DNA from: Bacteroidetes bacterium UBA6183
GTDB taxonomy: Bacteria; Bacteroidota; Bacteroidia; UKL13-3
Assembly: GCA_002422865.1 (NCBI GenBank)
Contig: DITN01000007.1
Span: 26,817 to 90,816 of the forward strand
Direction of reading: 5' to 3'
Length of the DNA: 64,000 nucleotides
Below are positions 25,422-34,718 of this stretch, in pieces (position 1 is the stretch's first letter; each line of letters opens with the position of its first letter). Made by a program: the position numbers and the translations under genes. Below the pieces are notes generated by a model. It searched no databases and was not told the origin of the DNA. It saw only the letters and a list, made by a program, of their open reading frames with translations.

Positions 25422-27140
25422 TTAAAAATGTTTGCGCAACCCAATACTCATACCAACCATGTATGGATGTTGTTTTACCGCGTATTTGCTGTCGGTCATG
25501 CTATTTAAGCTATAACGTAAATATGGCATGGCAGTAATGGTAATTGCCGGGTTAACTTGGTAAGCTAATCCTAAATACGCTTGCGCAAAAATGCTGTTTT
25601 TAACAAAAGGGAACGATTCTTTATTTTTAACCACTAACACACCAACATTATTTTGTCCAACTAAGGCAGCATCAACTGTGCTTATAAATGCATAACTCAC
25701 ACCAACTTTTGCTTCAACTCCTAAGCGTTTATGTGGTGTAAAACGATAAGTAATCAATAGCGGAATTTCGTTCCAACTATATTTAATACGGGTGTTGTTT
25801 ATTCCATTTGCCGTTACCGAATCGTTAGTAGATACTTGGCTGTTGGGTTCGTATTTTGGTGGTTGTGTGGCCTGCCTGGTTCCATAGGTCATGCCCATAC
25901 TAAAATGGGTAAACTGTATACCACTCGAAATGAGCATTTTTTTCCATTGATAATCTATCAAAAATGCCCCACTCCAATCAATTTTGGCACTTTCTATTTG
26001 GTTGCGTAAAGCCACGTGTTTGGCTAAAGTTGGTTGTTCTGTATAAAGATGCATTTGACTGTAATGTGCACCCATCATAATGCTTAAAGATATTTTAGAA
26101 GGGCGTTCTTCATCAACCAAGTTGGGTTCGGGTTTTAAAGTGTTGGCAACACTATCATGCAAAGCCGGAATAATGTTTTTTACCGATGTGGTAGTATCAG
26201 TTAACGGCTCGCTAGGTTTAGTTTGCTGTTGCGCAACATCAGCAGGTTCATTTTTACCGGTTTGATTTTCGTTTGAAGTTGGTTGTTGCGTATCGGTTTG
26301 TTGATGTTGAACAATGCCTTCGTTTTCATTCAAAATTTGAGTGGGTACAATTTGTTTCTCGTTTTGGCTTTGGTTGTCGACAACATTATTTTTCGGTAGA
26401 TTGCTTGCACCACCATTACCATTTGCCATCGGCTGTTTATTTTTATTTAAGGTTTGGGCTGATGCAATTTGTTTATTGTTTAGACTGTGGTTGTTAGAAA
26501 CAACATTTTTGGGCAAGTTGGTTATGGCAGCATTATCGGAAGCTACAGACTGTTTGGTCTCATTTACCGTTTGGGTTGATTGAGTAAGTGCAATTTGTTT
26601 CTTAGTAGGTTTTGCAGTTTGGCTTACCAAAGGTTCAGGTTGATTTTCCAATACCTTTAGTTCTTTTTGTTTCGAGTTGGGTTCTTTAACGGTTGCCTCA
26701 TTTTGGATGTTTACTTGATTTGATGGCGTAACTTCTGCGTCATTATTAGGCTCAATTTCGAAAGAAGAAGTTGCTGGAACTTGTTGTTGATTGCCATTTA
26801 TGACCAAAATATTTGAGTTATTTTCAAGGTTATTCAACCAAAAACCTATACCCAATCCGCTAATAAATAAAAGGGCAGTAAGTGGAATCCATAAATATTT
26901 TCTGCGGTTTTTACCGTTTGGTTCAGGAGGTAGTTGGGCCTCTATTTGCTCCCAAGTTTCCTCGTGAGGCTTAAGTTGGTAATTACCAATTTTACCCTCT
27001 ACGCTTTTCTCAAAATCGGGTCTGTTTACCTCGTGGTCAATACGACTCCACAACGAATCAGAGGGTTTAAACTCTGTTTCGTCAAGTTGATTTCTCAACT
27101 TTTTTTCGAAATCGTTATTTTGGTTCTTGAAAAGGCTCAT
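25422..27140 (-). CDS. Anti-sigma-like membrane protein fused to an outer-membrane barrel domain
   Basis: This 572-residue protein has three parts. The cytoplasmic N-terminus (1-85) has two copies of a short repeat (LRNQLDETEFKPSDSLWSRI and GNYQLKPHEETWEQI). A single membrane helix lies near 87-106. A long Gln/Asn/Thr-rich periplasmic linker comes next, then a C-terminal ~200-residue PorT-like barrel (SLSIMMGAHYSQMHLY to GMSIGLRKHF). The ECF sigma gene overlaps its start by 26 bases, the usual sign of a sigma/anti-sigma pair. The repeats are the likely sigma-binding part; this is inference. Confidence 0.7.
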   Translation of the reverse strand: MSLFKNQNNDFEKKLRNQLDETEFKPSDSLWSRIDHEVNRPDFEKSVEGKIGNYQLKPHEETWEQIEAQLPPEPNGKNRRKYLWIPLTALLFISGLGIGFWLNNLENNSNILVINGNQQQVPATSSFEIEPNNDAEVTPSNQVNIQNEATVKEPNSKQKELKVLENQPEPLVSQTAKPTKKQIALTQSTQTVNETKQSVASDNAAITNLPKNVVSNNHSLNNKQIASAQTLNKNKQPMANGNGGASNLPKNNVVDNQSQNEKQIVPTQILNENEGIVQHQQTDTQQPTSNENQTGKNEPADVAQQQTKPSEPLTDTTTSVKNIIPALHDSVANTLKPEPNLVDEERPSKISLSIMMGAHYSQMHLYTEQPTLAKHVALRNQIESAKIDWSGAFLIDYQWKKMLISSGIQFTHFSMGMTYGTRQATQPPKYEPNSQVSTNDSVTANGINNTRIKYSWNEIPLLITYRFTPHKRLGVEAKVGVSYAFISTVDAALVGQNNVGVLVVKNKESFPFVKNSIFAQAYLGLAYQVNPAITITAMPYLRYSLNSMTDSKYAVKQHPYMVGMSIGLRKHF

Positions 27141-27678
27141 TTAAAATTTGGTAATGTTTTGCCAATAATTGTTGCATGGCATTTCTTGCTCTTGAGTATT
27201 GTGATTTTGATGTTCCAACGGCTATGCCCAGCATATCGCCAATTTCTTTGTGGGTATATCCTTCAACGGCATATAGGTTAAAAATTACCCTGTAACCTTC
27301 AGGTAATTGTTGCACCAAAGCAATAATTTCTTTGGCAGAAATTTGGGAGATGATATTGTCCTCAAATGGCGCATCGTAATGCTCCTGGTCTAAGTCTTCT
27401 TTAAAAGTGCGGCTGCGGTGCTTAAAGAAGTTAATGGCCGTAAATACCATAATTCTTCTTACCCAGCCTTCAAAACTACCCTCGTTTTTAAACCGGGCAA
27501 TATTTTGAAACACCTTTATAAACCCTTCTTGAAGCATGTCCTCGGCCTCTGCACGATCTTTTGCATAACGCATACATACCCCAAGCATTTTTGAAGCAAA
27601 ACGCTCGTAGAGCATTTTCTGGTAACTGCGTTTACCATCAATGCATCCTTCAATCATATGTTTTTCTTCGGGTAACAT
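27115..27678 (-). CDS. ECF RNA polymerase sigma factor
   Basis: A 187-residue group IV sigma factor. Region 2 reads YERFASKMLGVCMRYAKDRAEAEDMLQEGFIKVFQNI, with the DMLQE core-binding motif. Region 4 reads LPEGYRVIFNLYAVEGYTHKEIGDMLGIAVGTSKSQYSRARNAMQQLL, with a clear helix-turn-helix. Its 3' end overlaps the anti-sigma-like gene, so the two are made together. Its targets are unknown. It diverges from groES over 186 bases. Confidence 0.93.
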   Translation of the reverse strand: MLPEEKHMIEGCIDGKRSYQKMLYERFASKMLGVCMRYAKDRAEAEDMLQEGFIKVFQNIARFKNEGSFEGWVRRIMVFTAINFFKHRSRTFKEDLDQEHYDAPFEDNIISQISAKEIIALVQQLPEGYRVIFNLYAVEGYTHKEIGDMLGIAVGTSKSQYSRARNAMQQLLAKHYQILNEPFQEPK

Positions 27679-27800
27679 GGCGGGTTTAACTAGTAGTCAA
27701 TATATAAAAAACTTTGGTTGCATGACAATTTTAGCTTTTTATATGACAATTTTAATTCTCCCCACCCTTAAAATTCCCTCAAAATGGCAGCATTTAGTAC

Positions 27801-27835
27801 TTGGCATAAAAGTAGAGGATTGCAGATTACATTTT
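27801..27835 (+). promoter_or_regulatory. Candidate groES promoter
   Basis: TTGG (27801-27804), 23 bases, then TACATTTT (27828-27835), one base off TAnnTTTG. It is placed 30 bases before the groES ATG. No CIRCE repeat for HrcA is present. The match is imperfect. Confidence 0.3.
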
Positions 27836-27864
27836 ATAATCAAACAACAAATCATAAAAATTAT

Positions 27865-28140
27865 ATGTCAGTAAGTCTTAAACCATTAGCAGACAGGGTT
27901 CTAGTTGAACCAGCTGCAGCAGAAGAGAAAACAGTTGGTGGTATCATTATTCCTGATACGGCCAAAGAAAAACCACAAAGAGGTATTGTAGTAGCGGTAG
28001 GAGATGGCAAAAAAGATGAGCCAATGACAGTAAAAGCTGGCGATACCGTTTTGTACGGTAAATATGCCGGTACAGAAATTACTGTTGAAGGTAAAGATTA
28101 TTTAATGATGCGTGAGGCGGATATTTTCGCTATCATCTAA
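27865..28140 (+). CDS. groES: Co-chaperonin GroES
   Basis: The frame is open upstream, but the ATG at 27865 gives the normal 91-residue protein beginning MSVSLKPLADRVLVEPAAAE. The mobile loop reads EEKTVGGIIIPDTAKEKPQRG. The C-terminal half has GDTVLYGKYAGTEITVEGKDYLMMREADIFAII. GroES caps the GroEL cage during ATP-driven folding. It lies 85 bases ahead of groEL, presumably in one transcript. Confidence 0.97.
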   Translation: MSVSLKPLADRVLVEPAAAEEKTVGGIIIPDTAKEKPQRGIVVAVGDGKKDEPMTVKAGDTVLYGKYAGTEITVEGKDYLMMREADIFAII

Positions 28141-28225
28141 AAACTTAGTTTTAATGATGCGGCAAGTCAATATCGTTTGATGGTGCCGTTAAATTTATTA
28201 CTCACCAAACAAAAACAACAAAAAA

Positions 28226-29860
28226 ATGGCAAAAAGAATTTCATATAACGTAGAAGCTCGCGATGGTTTAAAACGCGGTGTTGATGCATTGGCAAATGCA
28301 GTTAAAGTTACTTTAGGTCCAAAAGGACGTAATGTAGTTATCGATAAAAAATTTGGTTCACCAACTGTAACCAAAGATGGTGTTTCGGTAGCTAAAGAAA
28401 TTGAATTAAAAGACCCAATTGAAAACATGGGTGCACAAATGGTGAAAGAAGTAGCCAGCAAAACTGCTGATATCGCAGGTGATGGTACTACTACTGCTAC
28501 TGTTTTAGCGCAAGCTATTGTTACTGCCGGTATTAAAAATGTGGCAGCAGGCGCAAACCCAATGGATTTAAAACGCGGTATCGATAAAGCTGTTGAGGCC
28601 ATTGTGGCAAACCTTAAAGTACAAAGCCAAGTAGTTGGTGATGACAATAAAAAAATTCAACAAATTGCTTCTATTTCGGCTAATAACGATGAAGTTATTG
28701 GTACGTTAATAGCTGATGCAATGGCCAAAGTGGGTAAAGAAGGTGTAATTACTGTAGAAGAAGCTAAAGGTACCGAAACAGAAGTTAAAACTGTTGAGGG
28801 TATGCAGTTTGATCGCGGTTACTTATCTCCTTACTTTGTAACCAATGCAGAGAAAATGGAGGTTGATTTAGATTCACCTTTCATTTTAATTACTGATAAA
28901 AAAGTAGGCAGCATGAAAGAATTATTGCCGGTTCTAGAGGCAGTAGTTCAAACAGGTAAACCATTATTAATTATTGCCGAAGATGTAGAAGGTGAAGCTT
29001 TAGCAACTTTAGTAGTAAATAAATTACGTGGTTCGTTAAAAATTGCTGCGGTTAAAGCTCCGGGCTTTGGCGACAGAAGAAAAGCCATGTTAGAAGATAT
29101 CGCAATTTTAACAGGAGGTACTGTTATTAGTGAGGAGCGTGGTTTTAAACTTGATGCTACCGATATTACCATGTTGGGTAGAGCAGAAAAAATAACTATC
29201 GACAAAGACAACACAACCATTATTAATGGTGCTGGAACCAAAGAAGATATTACTGCTCGCGTTAACCAAATTAAAGCGCAAATTGAAACCACCACAAGCG
29301 ATTACGATAAAGAAAAATTACAAGAGCGTTTGGCTAAGTTAGCCGGTGGTGTTGCGGTATTGTACATTGGTGCAGCAACAGAGGTTGAAATGAAAGAGAA
29401 AAAAGACCGTGTTGATGATGCTTTACATGCTACTCGTGCTGCTGTTGAAGAAGGTGTTGTTGCAGGTGGTGGTGTTGCCTACATCCGTGCCATCGAATCG
29501 TTAGAGAGCTTAAAAGGTGCTAATGATGATGAAAACACCGGTATTGCAATTATTAAACGTGCGGTTGAAGAACCATTGCGCCAGATTGTTGCAAATGCGG
29601 GCGGAGAAGGCAGTGTAGTAGTAAACAAAGTACGCGAAGGAAAAGGCGATTTTGGTTATAATGCACGTACCGAAAAATACGAAAACTTAATTGCTGCTGG
29701 TGTTATTGATCCGACTAAAGTAAGCCGTGTTGCATTACAAAATGCTGCAAGTGCTGCTGCTATGATTTTAACTACCGAGTGTGCTTTAGTTGAAGAGAAA
29801 GAAGACAAAGCTCCAGCAATGCCGGGTGGAATGCCGGGCGGTATGGATGGTATGTACTAA
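28226..29860 (+). CDS. groEL: Chaperonin GroEL
   Basis: A 544-residue chaperonin beginning MAKRISYNVEARDGLKRGVD. It has the ATP-binding motifs VTLGPKGRNVVID and AGDGTTTATVLAQ, the signature AAVEEGVVAGGGVAYIRA and the Gly/Met-rich C-terminal tail (MPGGMPGGMDGMY). It forms the double-ring cage that works with GroES. Length and motifs are fully conserved. A terminator lies 34 bases after the stop. Confidence 0.98.
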   Translation: MAKRISYNVEARDGLKRGVDALANAVKVTLGPKGRNVVIDKKFGSPTVTKDGVSVAKEIELKDPIENMGAQMVKEVASKTADIAGDGTTTATVLAQAIVTAGIKNVAAGANPMDLKRGIDKAVEAIVANLKVQSQVVGDDNKKIQQIASISANNDEVIGTLIADAMAKVGKEGVITVEEAKGTETEVKTVEGMQFDRGYLSPYFVTNAEKMEVDLDSPFILITDKKVGSMKELLPVLEAVVQTGKPLLIIAEDVEGEALATLVVNKLRGSLKIAAVKAPGFGDRRKAMLEDIAILTGGTVISEERGFKLDATDITMLGRAEKITIDKDNTTIINGAGTKEDITARVNQIKAQIETTTSDYDKEKLQERLAKLAGGVAVLYIGAATEVEMKEKKDRVDDALHATRAAVEEGVVAGGGVAYIRAIESLESLKGANDDENTGIAIIKRAVEEPLRQIVANAGGEGSVVVNKVREGKGDFGYNARTEKYENLIAAGVIDPTKVSRVALQNAASAAAMILTTECALVEEKEDKAPAMPGGMPGGMDGMY

Positions 29861-29893
29861 TTCAACAAAAAACATAAAGCCGAAAGGTTTAAT

Positions 29894-29928
29894 AAAAAAC
29901 CGAATTGCATTTGCAGTTCGGTTTTTTT
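29894..29928 (+). terminator. Rho-independent terminator after groEL
   Basis: CCGAATTGCA (29900-29909) pairs with TGCAGTTCGG (29912-29921), with one G-U pair. The stem is flanked by an A run before and seven T after. Confidence 0.85.
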
Positions 29929-30047
29929 ATGTTTGATTAAATGGTAAAACGGTTTTTGTGATACAAACTCAGTGATTTTTACCATCATTTCAATTAAACA
30001 ATATACAATTCATTACACCGTTTAACATCATTAAACCAACACGTAAC

Positions 30048-31025
30048 ATGAAAAATAAATTCACACTATTTGCCCTGTTAGCAATTATATTTAGCAATAC
30101 TTACGGGCAATATACGATGTCAGACTATTATTTACTGTCGGCAACAAAAGAGGGTAAACCCGTAATGTATGGCAAGCAAATAAAAAAGGCAAACGTAAGT
30201 GCTTACGAAATAAGATTCTTAAATGATAAAGGAGAAGCAACACATAAGTATGTTTACGAGCTGAACAAAGCGGGTAATACAACCTACATGGGTAGCTATA
30301 ATCGAAAAAACATGTTGAAAAGAAAATCATACCTAACCTACTTAAACGATACCCTTTTGACACAACAGGTAAGTTTAAATAAAAAGGGTGATACCGTAAG
30401 TTTATCATACTACAGTTTTGATAATGGTAAAATGGTGAGGAGCTTATCTAAGTCCGGAAAAAGAACATCTGAGTATTTGTACGCTTACAACGAAAAGGGT
30501 AATCGTACATCATATGTGTACAAACGTAATGGTGCGTTAAGCATAAAAATTTTATACGATTACGATAGTGTAAGTGGTAAGTTGGCCAAACAATCAACCT
30601 ACAATAAAAAGAACAAATTGGTGAGTGTGGTTAATTATGAGTGTAATTACCAAGGCGAAGTGAAAAAAGATGTAAGTCAATCTAAAGTTTGTATGAGAAC
30701 AGATGCTTTACCCGGAGGAGGTTTTGTGGTTTATAATGATTACACCAATCCGAAAGGTAAGTTAAGAAGAAGTGTTGCCACCTACAGCAACGATAGTAAT
30801 TTAATGCAGGTTAAAGTGTATGATACAAAAAATAAATTGGTATCAGGAGCATCATATGTATACGATACCAATGGGAATTGTGTGGAGTATACTTACAGCA
30901 AAAACAATAAAAAATGGCAAAGCATTTACAGCTATAACGATAAACTTTTATTGAGTGAATACCACAACAAAAAAGAAGGAAAAATAACCAATAAGGTAAG
31001 TTACAGTTACTCGTTCGCACAATAG
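30048..31025 (+). CDS. Secreted YD-like repeat protein
   Basis: This 325-residue protein has a signal peptide (FALLAIIFSNTYGQ). The rest is many short, loosely repeated units of about 20 residues containing Tyr, Asn/Asp, Lys and Gly (YAYNEKGNRTSYVYKRNGA, YVYDTNGNCVEYTYSKNN). They recall YD/RHS or MORN-like repeats that form beta sheets. No catalytic residues or sorting domain are seen. It is followed after 13 bases by a gene of similar style, and a serine hydrolase gene is third. The function is unknown. Confidence 0.65.
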   Translation: MKNKFTLFALLAIIFSNTYGQYTMSDYYLLSATKEGKPVMYGKQIKKANVSAYEIRFLNDKGEATHKYVYELNKAGNTTYMGSYNRKNMLKRKSYLTYLNDTLLTQQVSLNKKGDTVSLSYYSFDNGKMVRSLSKSGKRTSEYLYAYNEKGNRTSYVYKRNGALSIKILYDYDSVSGKLAKQSTYNKKNKLVSVVNYECNYQGEVKKDVSQSKVCMRTDALPGGGFVVYNDYTNPKGKLRRSVATYSNDSNLMQVKVYDTKNKLVSGASYVYDTNGNCVEYTYSKNNKKWQSIYSYNDKLLLSEYHNKKEGKITNKVSYSYSFAQ

Positions 31026-31038
31026 GTATTGTATAATA

Positions 31039-32046
31039 ATGGGAATTTTTTTCTGGATCTTACTTGAAATTGCAGTAAGAGCGACATACTACGCAGGTGG
31101 CCTTGGTAACATGAACGAGTTGCCTGCTTTGCAAGACAATCCTTATCATTTTAATACCACGCAAATTTCAGATAACCACATCAAGTTTGCGGTTGAAAAG
31201 CAATACAACTACCAAACCAAGGGTTACGATGTAATTAATAAAAGCGAGTTTGATCAATCAGGGAACCTGATAAACTACACCGATTACATTTCGTATCCAT
31301 CACCTTACACGTTTGTGATGACTTATAACAAATCGGGTTTACAAACCTCTCGCGAAGTAAGTTTGGACAAAAAAGTATTGAGTTTTGTAACCTATAATTA
31401 TAACAACGATACACAATTAGCGGCTATTAATTTTTATCTTAAAAACGATTATGGCGACTCTGTTAATTACACAAAAGTGTTTTTATACAACAATAAAGGA
31501 GCAATATCTCAGGAATACACTTTAGCAACCAATGTGCCAAGCAACTTGCCTATTGGCGAGAATCTAAACTATACCTATACCGATGATGACAAACTACGCG
31601 AGGTAAAAGTGATTGACCCCAAATTGAAGAATAAAGTAAAAAAACGTTACTTATGCGATTGCGATTCTTTTCATGCAAAAACACCTTACAACTCATCATT
31701 AGAAATAATTTGCGATACTTTAATGATGAAAGATGATGGAGGGCGTATAGAACATAAGCGCACTAGGGTGAATACCACACCAACCTTTTCGGTGTATAAA
31801 ATGTTTGATGAGCACGGAAACCTTACTTATTATGATGCGAAAATTAACAAGGGAAGAAGTACTTATACCCAAAGTTTTATTCATAAGAACTTGCTTGAAA
31901 CCTACACCATTTTAGATAAAAAAAAGGTTTACCTAAAACGTGTTTATGAATACAACAATCAAAAACTTCCTATAAAAAGCACCAAGTACGACCATAAAAA
32001 TAATAAACTCGGACATCGTATATTCGAATACGAATTTTACCCATAA
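31039..32046 (+). CDS. YD-like repeat protein, paralogue of the preceding gene
   Basis: This 335-residue protein has a hydrophobic N-terminus (MGIFFWILLEIAVRA) that may be a membrane anchor or a poor signal peptide. Repeated Tyr/Asn/Lys units follow, much like the gene before (KSEFDQSGNLINYTDYI, YKMFDEHGNLTYYDAKINKG, YNNQKLPIKSTKYDHKNNKLG). Both are probably the result of duplication. It lies four bases before the serine hydrolase gene. I cannot assign a function. Confidence 0.6.
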   Translation: MGIFFWILLEIAVRATYYAGGLGNMNELPALQDNPYHFNTTQISDNHIKFAVEKQYNYQTKGYDVINKSEFDQSGNLINYTDYISYPSPYTFVMTYNKSGLQTSREVSLDKKVLSFVTYNYNNDTQLAAINFYLKNDYGDSVNYTKVFLYNNKGAISQEYTLATNVPSNLPIGENLNYTYTDDDKLREVKVIDPKLKNKVKKRYLCDCDSFHAKTPYNSSLEIICDTLMMKDDGGRIEHKRTRVNTTPTFSVYKMFDEHGNLTYYDAKINKGRSTYTQSFIHKNLLETYTILDKKKVYLKRVYEYNNQKLPIKSTKYDHKNNKLGHRIFEYEFYP

Positions 32047-32049
32047 CAC

Positions 32050-33201
32050 ATGAAGGTTTTAAAATGGTTACTCATTGTACTCGTATCTGTTTTTGCAATT
32101 GCAGAAACCTACATTTTTGCATCAGGTAATACGTACCTGAATACTTTATTTCCGCTTACTATTTTTAGCGGTAAAATGGGTCCTGATATTGACGAGTTGG
32201 AGTTATTTAACCGCAATGAGGTGTCATCTGAAAGTCCGCAACCATGGGCTGTTTCTGATCAACAAGCTGTTTTGAATGATAGTATTTTACAATTAATGGA
32301 ATTGTACGAAACGGTTTCGTTTGTGGTGATAAAAAACGACACAGTAAAGGTTGAAAAACATTGGGAAGGTTACAACGATTCATCTTTGGTTAACTCGTTT
32401 AGCATGGCCAAATCAATTACAGGTATGTTGGTGGGTTGTGCTTTAAAAGATGGTTTAATTAAAAGTGTGGATGAACCTGTTGCCAATTATATTGATGAAT
32501 TTAAGGTTGGCGATTTACAGAAAATTACCATTAAACATTTATTAACCATGAGCAGTGGTTTGGCTTTTAAGGAAGATTACTCAAGCATGTTTTCGTGGCC
32601 TGCCGAAGCTTATTACGGTCCTGATGTAAATGGCCTTACCATCAAACAATCTAAACCCGAAACAGAGCCCGGTAAAATTTGGTTTTATAAAGGTGGTGAT
32701 ACCCAGTTATTGGGTATTATTCTTAAAAAAATTACGGGCAAACCTGTTGCGCAATATGCTTCAGAAAAACTGTGGAAACCGTTAGGAGCAGAGCAACCTG
32801 CATTTTGGAGTTTAGATGAATTTGGCATGGAAAAAGTAAGTTGCTGTTGGTATAGCAATGCAAAAGATTTTGCGCGTATTGCCAAGTTAATGATGAACGA
32901 GGGTAACTGGAACGGACAACAAATTATAGATTCGGCCTATATAAAAGAAGCTTTAACACCTGCCGATTTATTGGACAGAAAAGGAAACAAAAGCCAACAA
33001 TATGGTTACCAATGGTGGTTGATGAAACACAAAGGCCATGATGTGTTTTATGCACGCGGCATACGTGGTCAATACATTTTTGCCATACCCGATACCAAAA
33101 CCATTGTGGTGCGCCTTGGCCACAAAAGAGCGAAAAAAGAAGGCGATGAGTTGCCTGAAGATATTTTTGTGTATTTAGACGCGGCCTTAAGTATGCAATA
33201 A
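32050..33201 (+). CDS. Serine hydrolase, beta-lactamase/class C penicillin-binding family
   Basis: This 383-residue protein has an N-terminal membrane anchor (VLKWLLIVLVSVFAIAETYIF) and a periplasmic domain. The nucleophile motif is SMAKS (SxxK) in LVNSFSMAKSITGMLVG. The second motif is YSN in CCWYSNAKDFARIAKLM. The C-terminal region has YGYQWWLMKHKGHDVFYARGIRGQYI. Family members include esterases, D-aminopeptidases and class C beta-lactamases, and most are not antibiotic-resistance enzymes. It is third in a short operon after two repeat proteins. Confidence 0.88.
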   Translation: MKVLKWLLIVLVSVFAIAETYIFASGNTYLNTLFPLTIFSGKMGPDIDELELFNRNEVSSESPQPWAVSDQQAVLNDSILQLMELYETVSFVVIKNDTVKVEKHWEGYNDSSLVNSFSMAKSITGMLVGCALKDGLIKSVDEPVANYIDEFKVGDLQKITIKHLLTMSSGLAFKEDYSSMFSWPAEAYYGPDVNGLTIKQSKPETEPGKIWFYKGGDTQLLGIILKKITGKPVAQYASEKLWKPLGAEQPAFWSLDEFGMEKVSCCWYSNAKDFARIAKLMMNEGNWNGQQIIDSAYIKEALTPADLLDRKGNKSQQYGYQWWLMKHKGHDVFYARGIRGQYIFAIPDTKTIVVRLGHKRAKKEGDELPEDIFVYLDAALSMQ

Positions 33202-33257
33202 GTGCTGCTTATAAGCACTTAAATACCCTTCAAAATATTATCTTCGCCCTTCAATTT

Positions 33258-34688
33258 ATGGCAGCTCAAAAACCAACATTACCCAAAGGAACCCGCGATT
33301 TCGGTCCGGCCGATGTACAAAAACGTAAATACATTTTAAACACCATTGAAACTGTATTTAAAAAATATGGCTTTATGCCGTTAGAAACACCCACCATGGA
33401 AAACCTTTCAACCCTGGAAGGTAAATATGGCGAGGAGGGAGATAAGTTATTGTTTAGAATTTTAGATTCGGGTGATTATTTAAAATCCTTAAAAGAGCAC
33501 AACGACAAAATATTAGCAGATGAAAGTCAGGATGCGACTTTTGCTCCTTCATACACGGGTAAGTTGATTGATTTGGATGCAAAATCCGCTACTAAATTTA
33601 TTTCAGAAAAAGGTCTACGTTACGATTTAACCGTACCCTTTGCGCGTTATGTGGTGATGCATAGAAATGAAATTACTTTTCCGTTTAAGCGTTACCAAAT
33701 GCAACCTGTTTGGAGAGCAGACAGGCCGCAAAAAGGTCGCTACCGAGAGTTTTGGCAATGTGATGCAGATGTGGTGGGAAGTGACAGTTTATTAAACGAG
33801 TTGGATTTGATTCAGATTTATGATGAAGCGTTTACTCAACTTGGAATAAAAAACTACGAGATAAAAATAAATAACCGCAAGGTATTAGCCGTTATTGCTG
33901 AGGTTGTAAAATCAATTGATGTGATGAATAGTATTGCGGTTGCCATTGATAAGTTGGATAAAATTGGTGAAGATGGTGTACGAAAAGAGTTGGTAGAACA
34001 AGGTTTTTCTGAAAGCGAGTTGAACACGTTGTTTGATATCATTACCATAAAAGGCGAGAACAAAGAAATTTTAAATCAGCTAAAAGACAAGTTACAATCA
34101 TCACAAGAAGGTTTAAAAGGAATTGAAGAGTTGGCGTTTATCCTTGCATCAAACCCTAACCCCAATATTAACCTTACCTTGGATTTTAGTTTAGCACGTG
34201 GTTTGAGTTACTACACCGGTTGTATTTTCGAAGTAGTATCAAACGATGGTACTTTAAAAAGCAGCATTGGTGGCGGTGGCAGGTACGATAACTTAACGGG
34301 TATTTTTGGTTTGCCAAATGTATCGGGTGTAGGTATTAGTTTTGGTTTAGACAGGATTTATGATGTGATGGAAGAACTAAAACTTTTCCCTGAACAACTC
34401 AGGGCTACATCAACCCAAGTGTTGTTTTGCCATTTTGATGAAGCCACACAATTATATTGTTTACCGGCTTTAAAAGCATTACGCGATGCAGGAATTGCTG
34501 CCGAGGTATTTCCGGATAACAAAAAGTTGGGCAAACAATTAGATTATGCAAATGCGTTACAAATACCATTTGCAGCAATTGCCGGTGAAACAGAAATGCA
34601 ACAACAGGTGTTTACTGTTAAGAATTTAATTACAGGCGAACAACAAATATGCACCACCCAAGCGTTAATAAGTTTGGTGGGGCAATAA
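33258..34688 (+). CDS. hisS: Histidyl-tRNA synthetase
   Basis: A 476-residue class II synthetase. The N-terminus reads PTLPKGTRDFGPADVQKRKYI. Motif 2 is RADRPQKGRYREFWQCDADV. The histidine-specific motifs are GLSYYTGCIFEV and GGGGRYDNLTGIFG. The C-terminal anticodon-binding domain is in AEVFPDNKKLGKQLDYANAL. It contains a moderately long insertion around residues 70-120 compared with E. coli HisS. It charges tRNA-His. The identification is secure. Confidence 0.96.
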   Translation: MAAQKPTLPKGTRDFGPADVQKRKYILNTIETVFKKYGFMPLETPTMENLSTLEGKYGEEGDKLLFRILDSGDYLKSLKEHNDKILADESQDATFAPSYTGKLIDLDAKSATKFISEKGLRYDLTVPFARYVVMHRNEITFPFKRYQMQPVWRADRPQKGRYREFWQCDADVVGSDSLLNELDLIQIYDEAFTQLGIKNYEIKINNRKVLAVIAEVVKSIDVMNSIAVAIDKLDKIGEDGVRKELVEQGFSESELNTLFDIITIKGENKEILNQLKDKLQSSQEGLKGIEELAFILASNPNPNINLTLDFSLARGLSYYTGCIFEVVSNDGTLKSSIGGGGRYDNLTGIFGLPNVSGVGISFGLDRIYDVMEELKLFPEQLRATSTQVLFCHFDEATQLYCLPALKALRDAGIAAEVFPDNKKLGKQLDYANALQIPFAAIAGETEMQQQVFTVKNLITGEQQICTTQALISLVGQ

Positions 34689-34718
34689 TTACTGCTCTTG
34701 CAATTGGAGTAACACAAC

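Noticed and set aside
27679..27864. Possible CIRCE (HrcA) site before groES
   Set aside because: No TTAGCACTC-N9-GAGTGCTAA-like repeat is present.
28198..29295. Long minus-strand frames opposite groEL
   Set aside because: Antisense shadows of a highly conserved chaperonin gene.
33199..33221. Inverted repeat TAAGTGCT/AGCACTTA at the stop of the serine hydrolase gene
   Set aside because: No T run follows and the stem is AT-rich, so I did not call a terminator.
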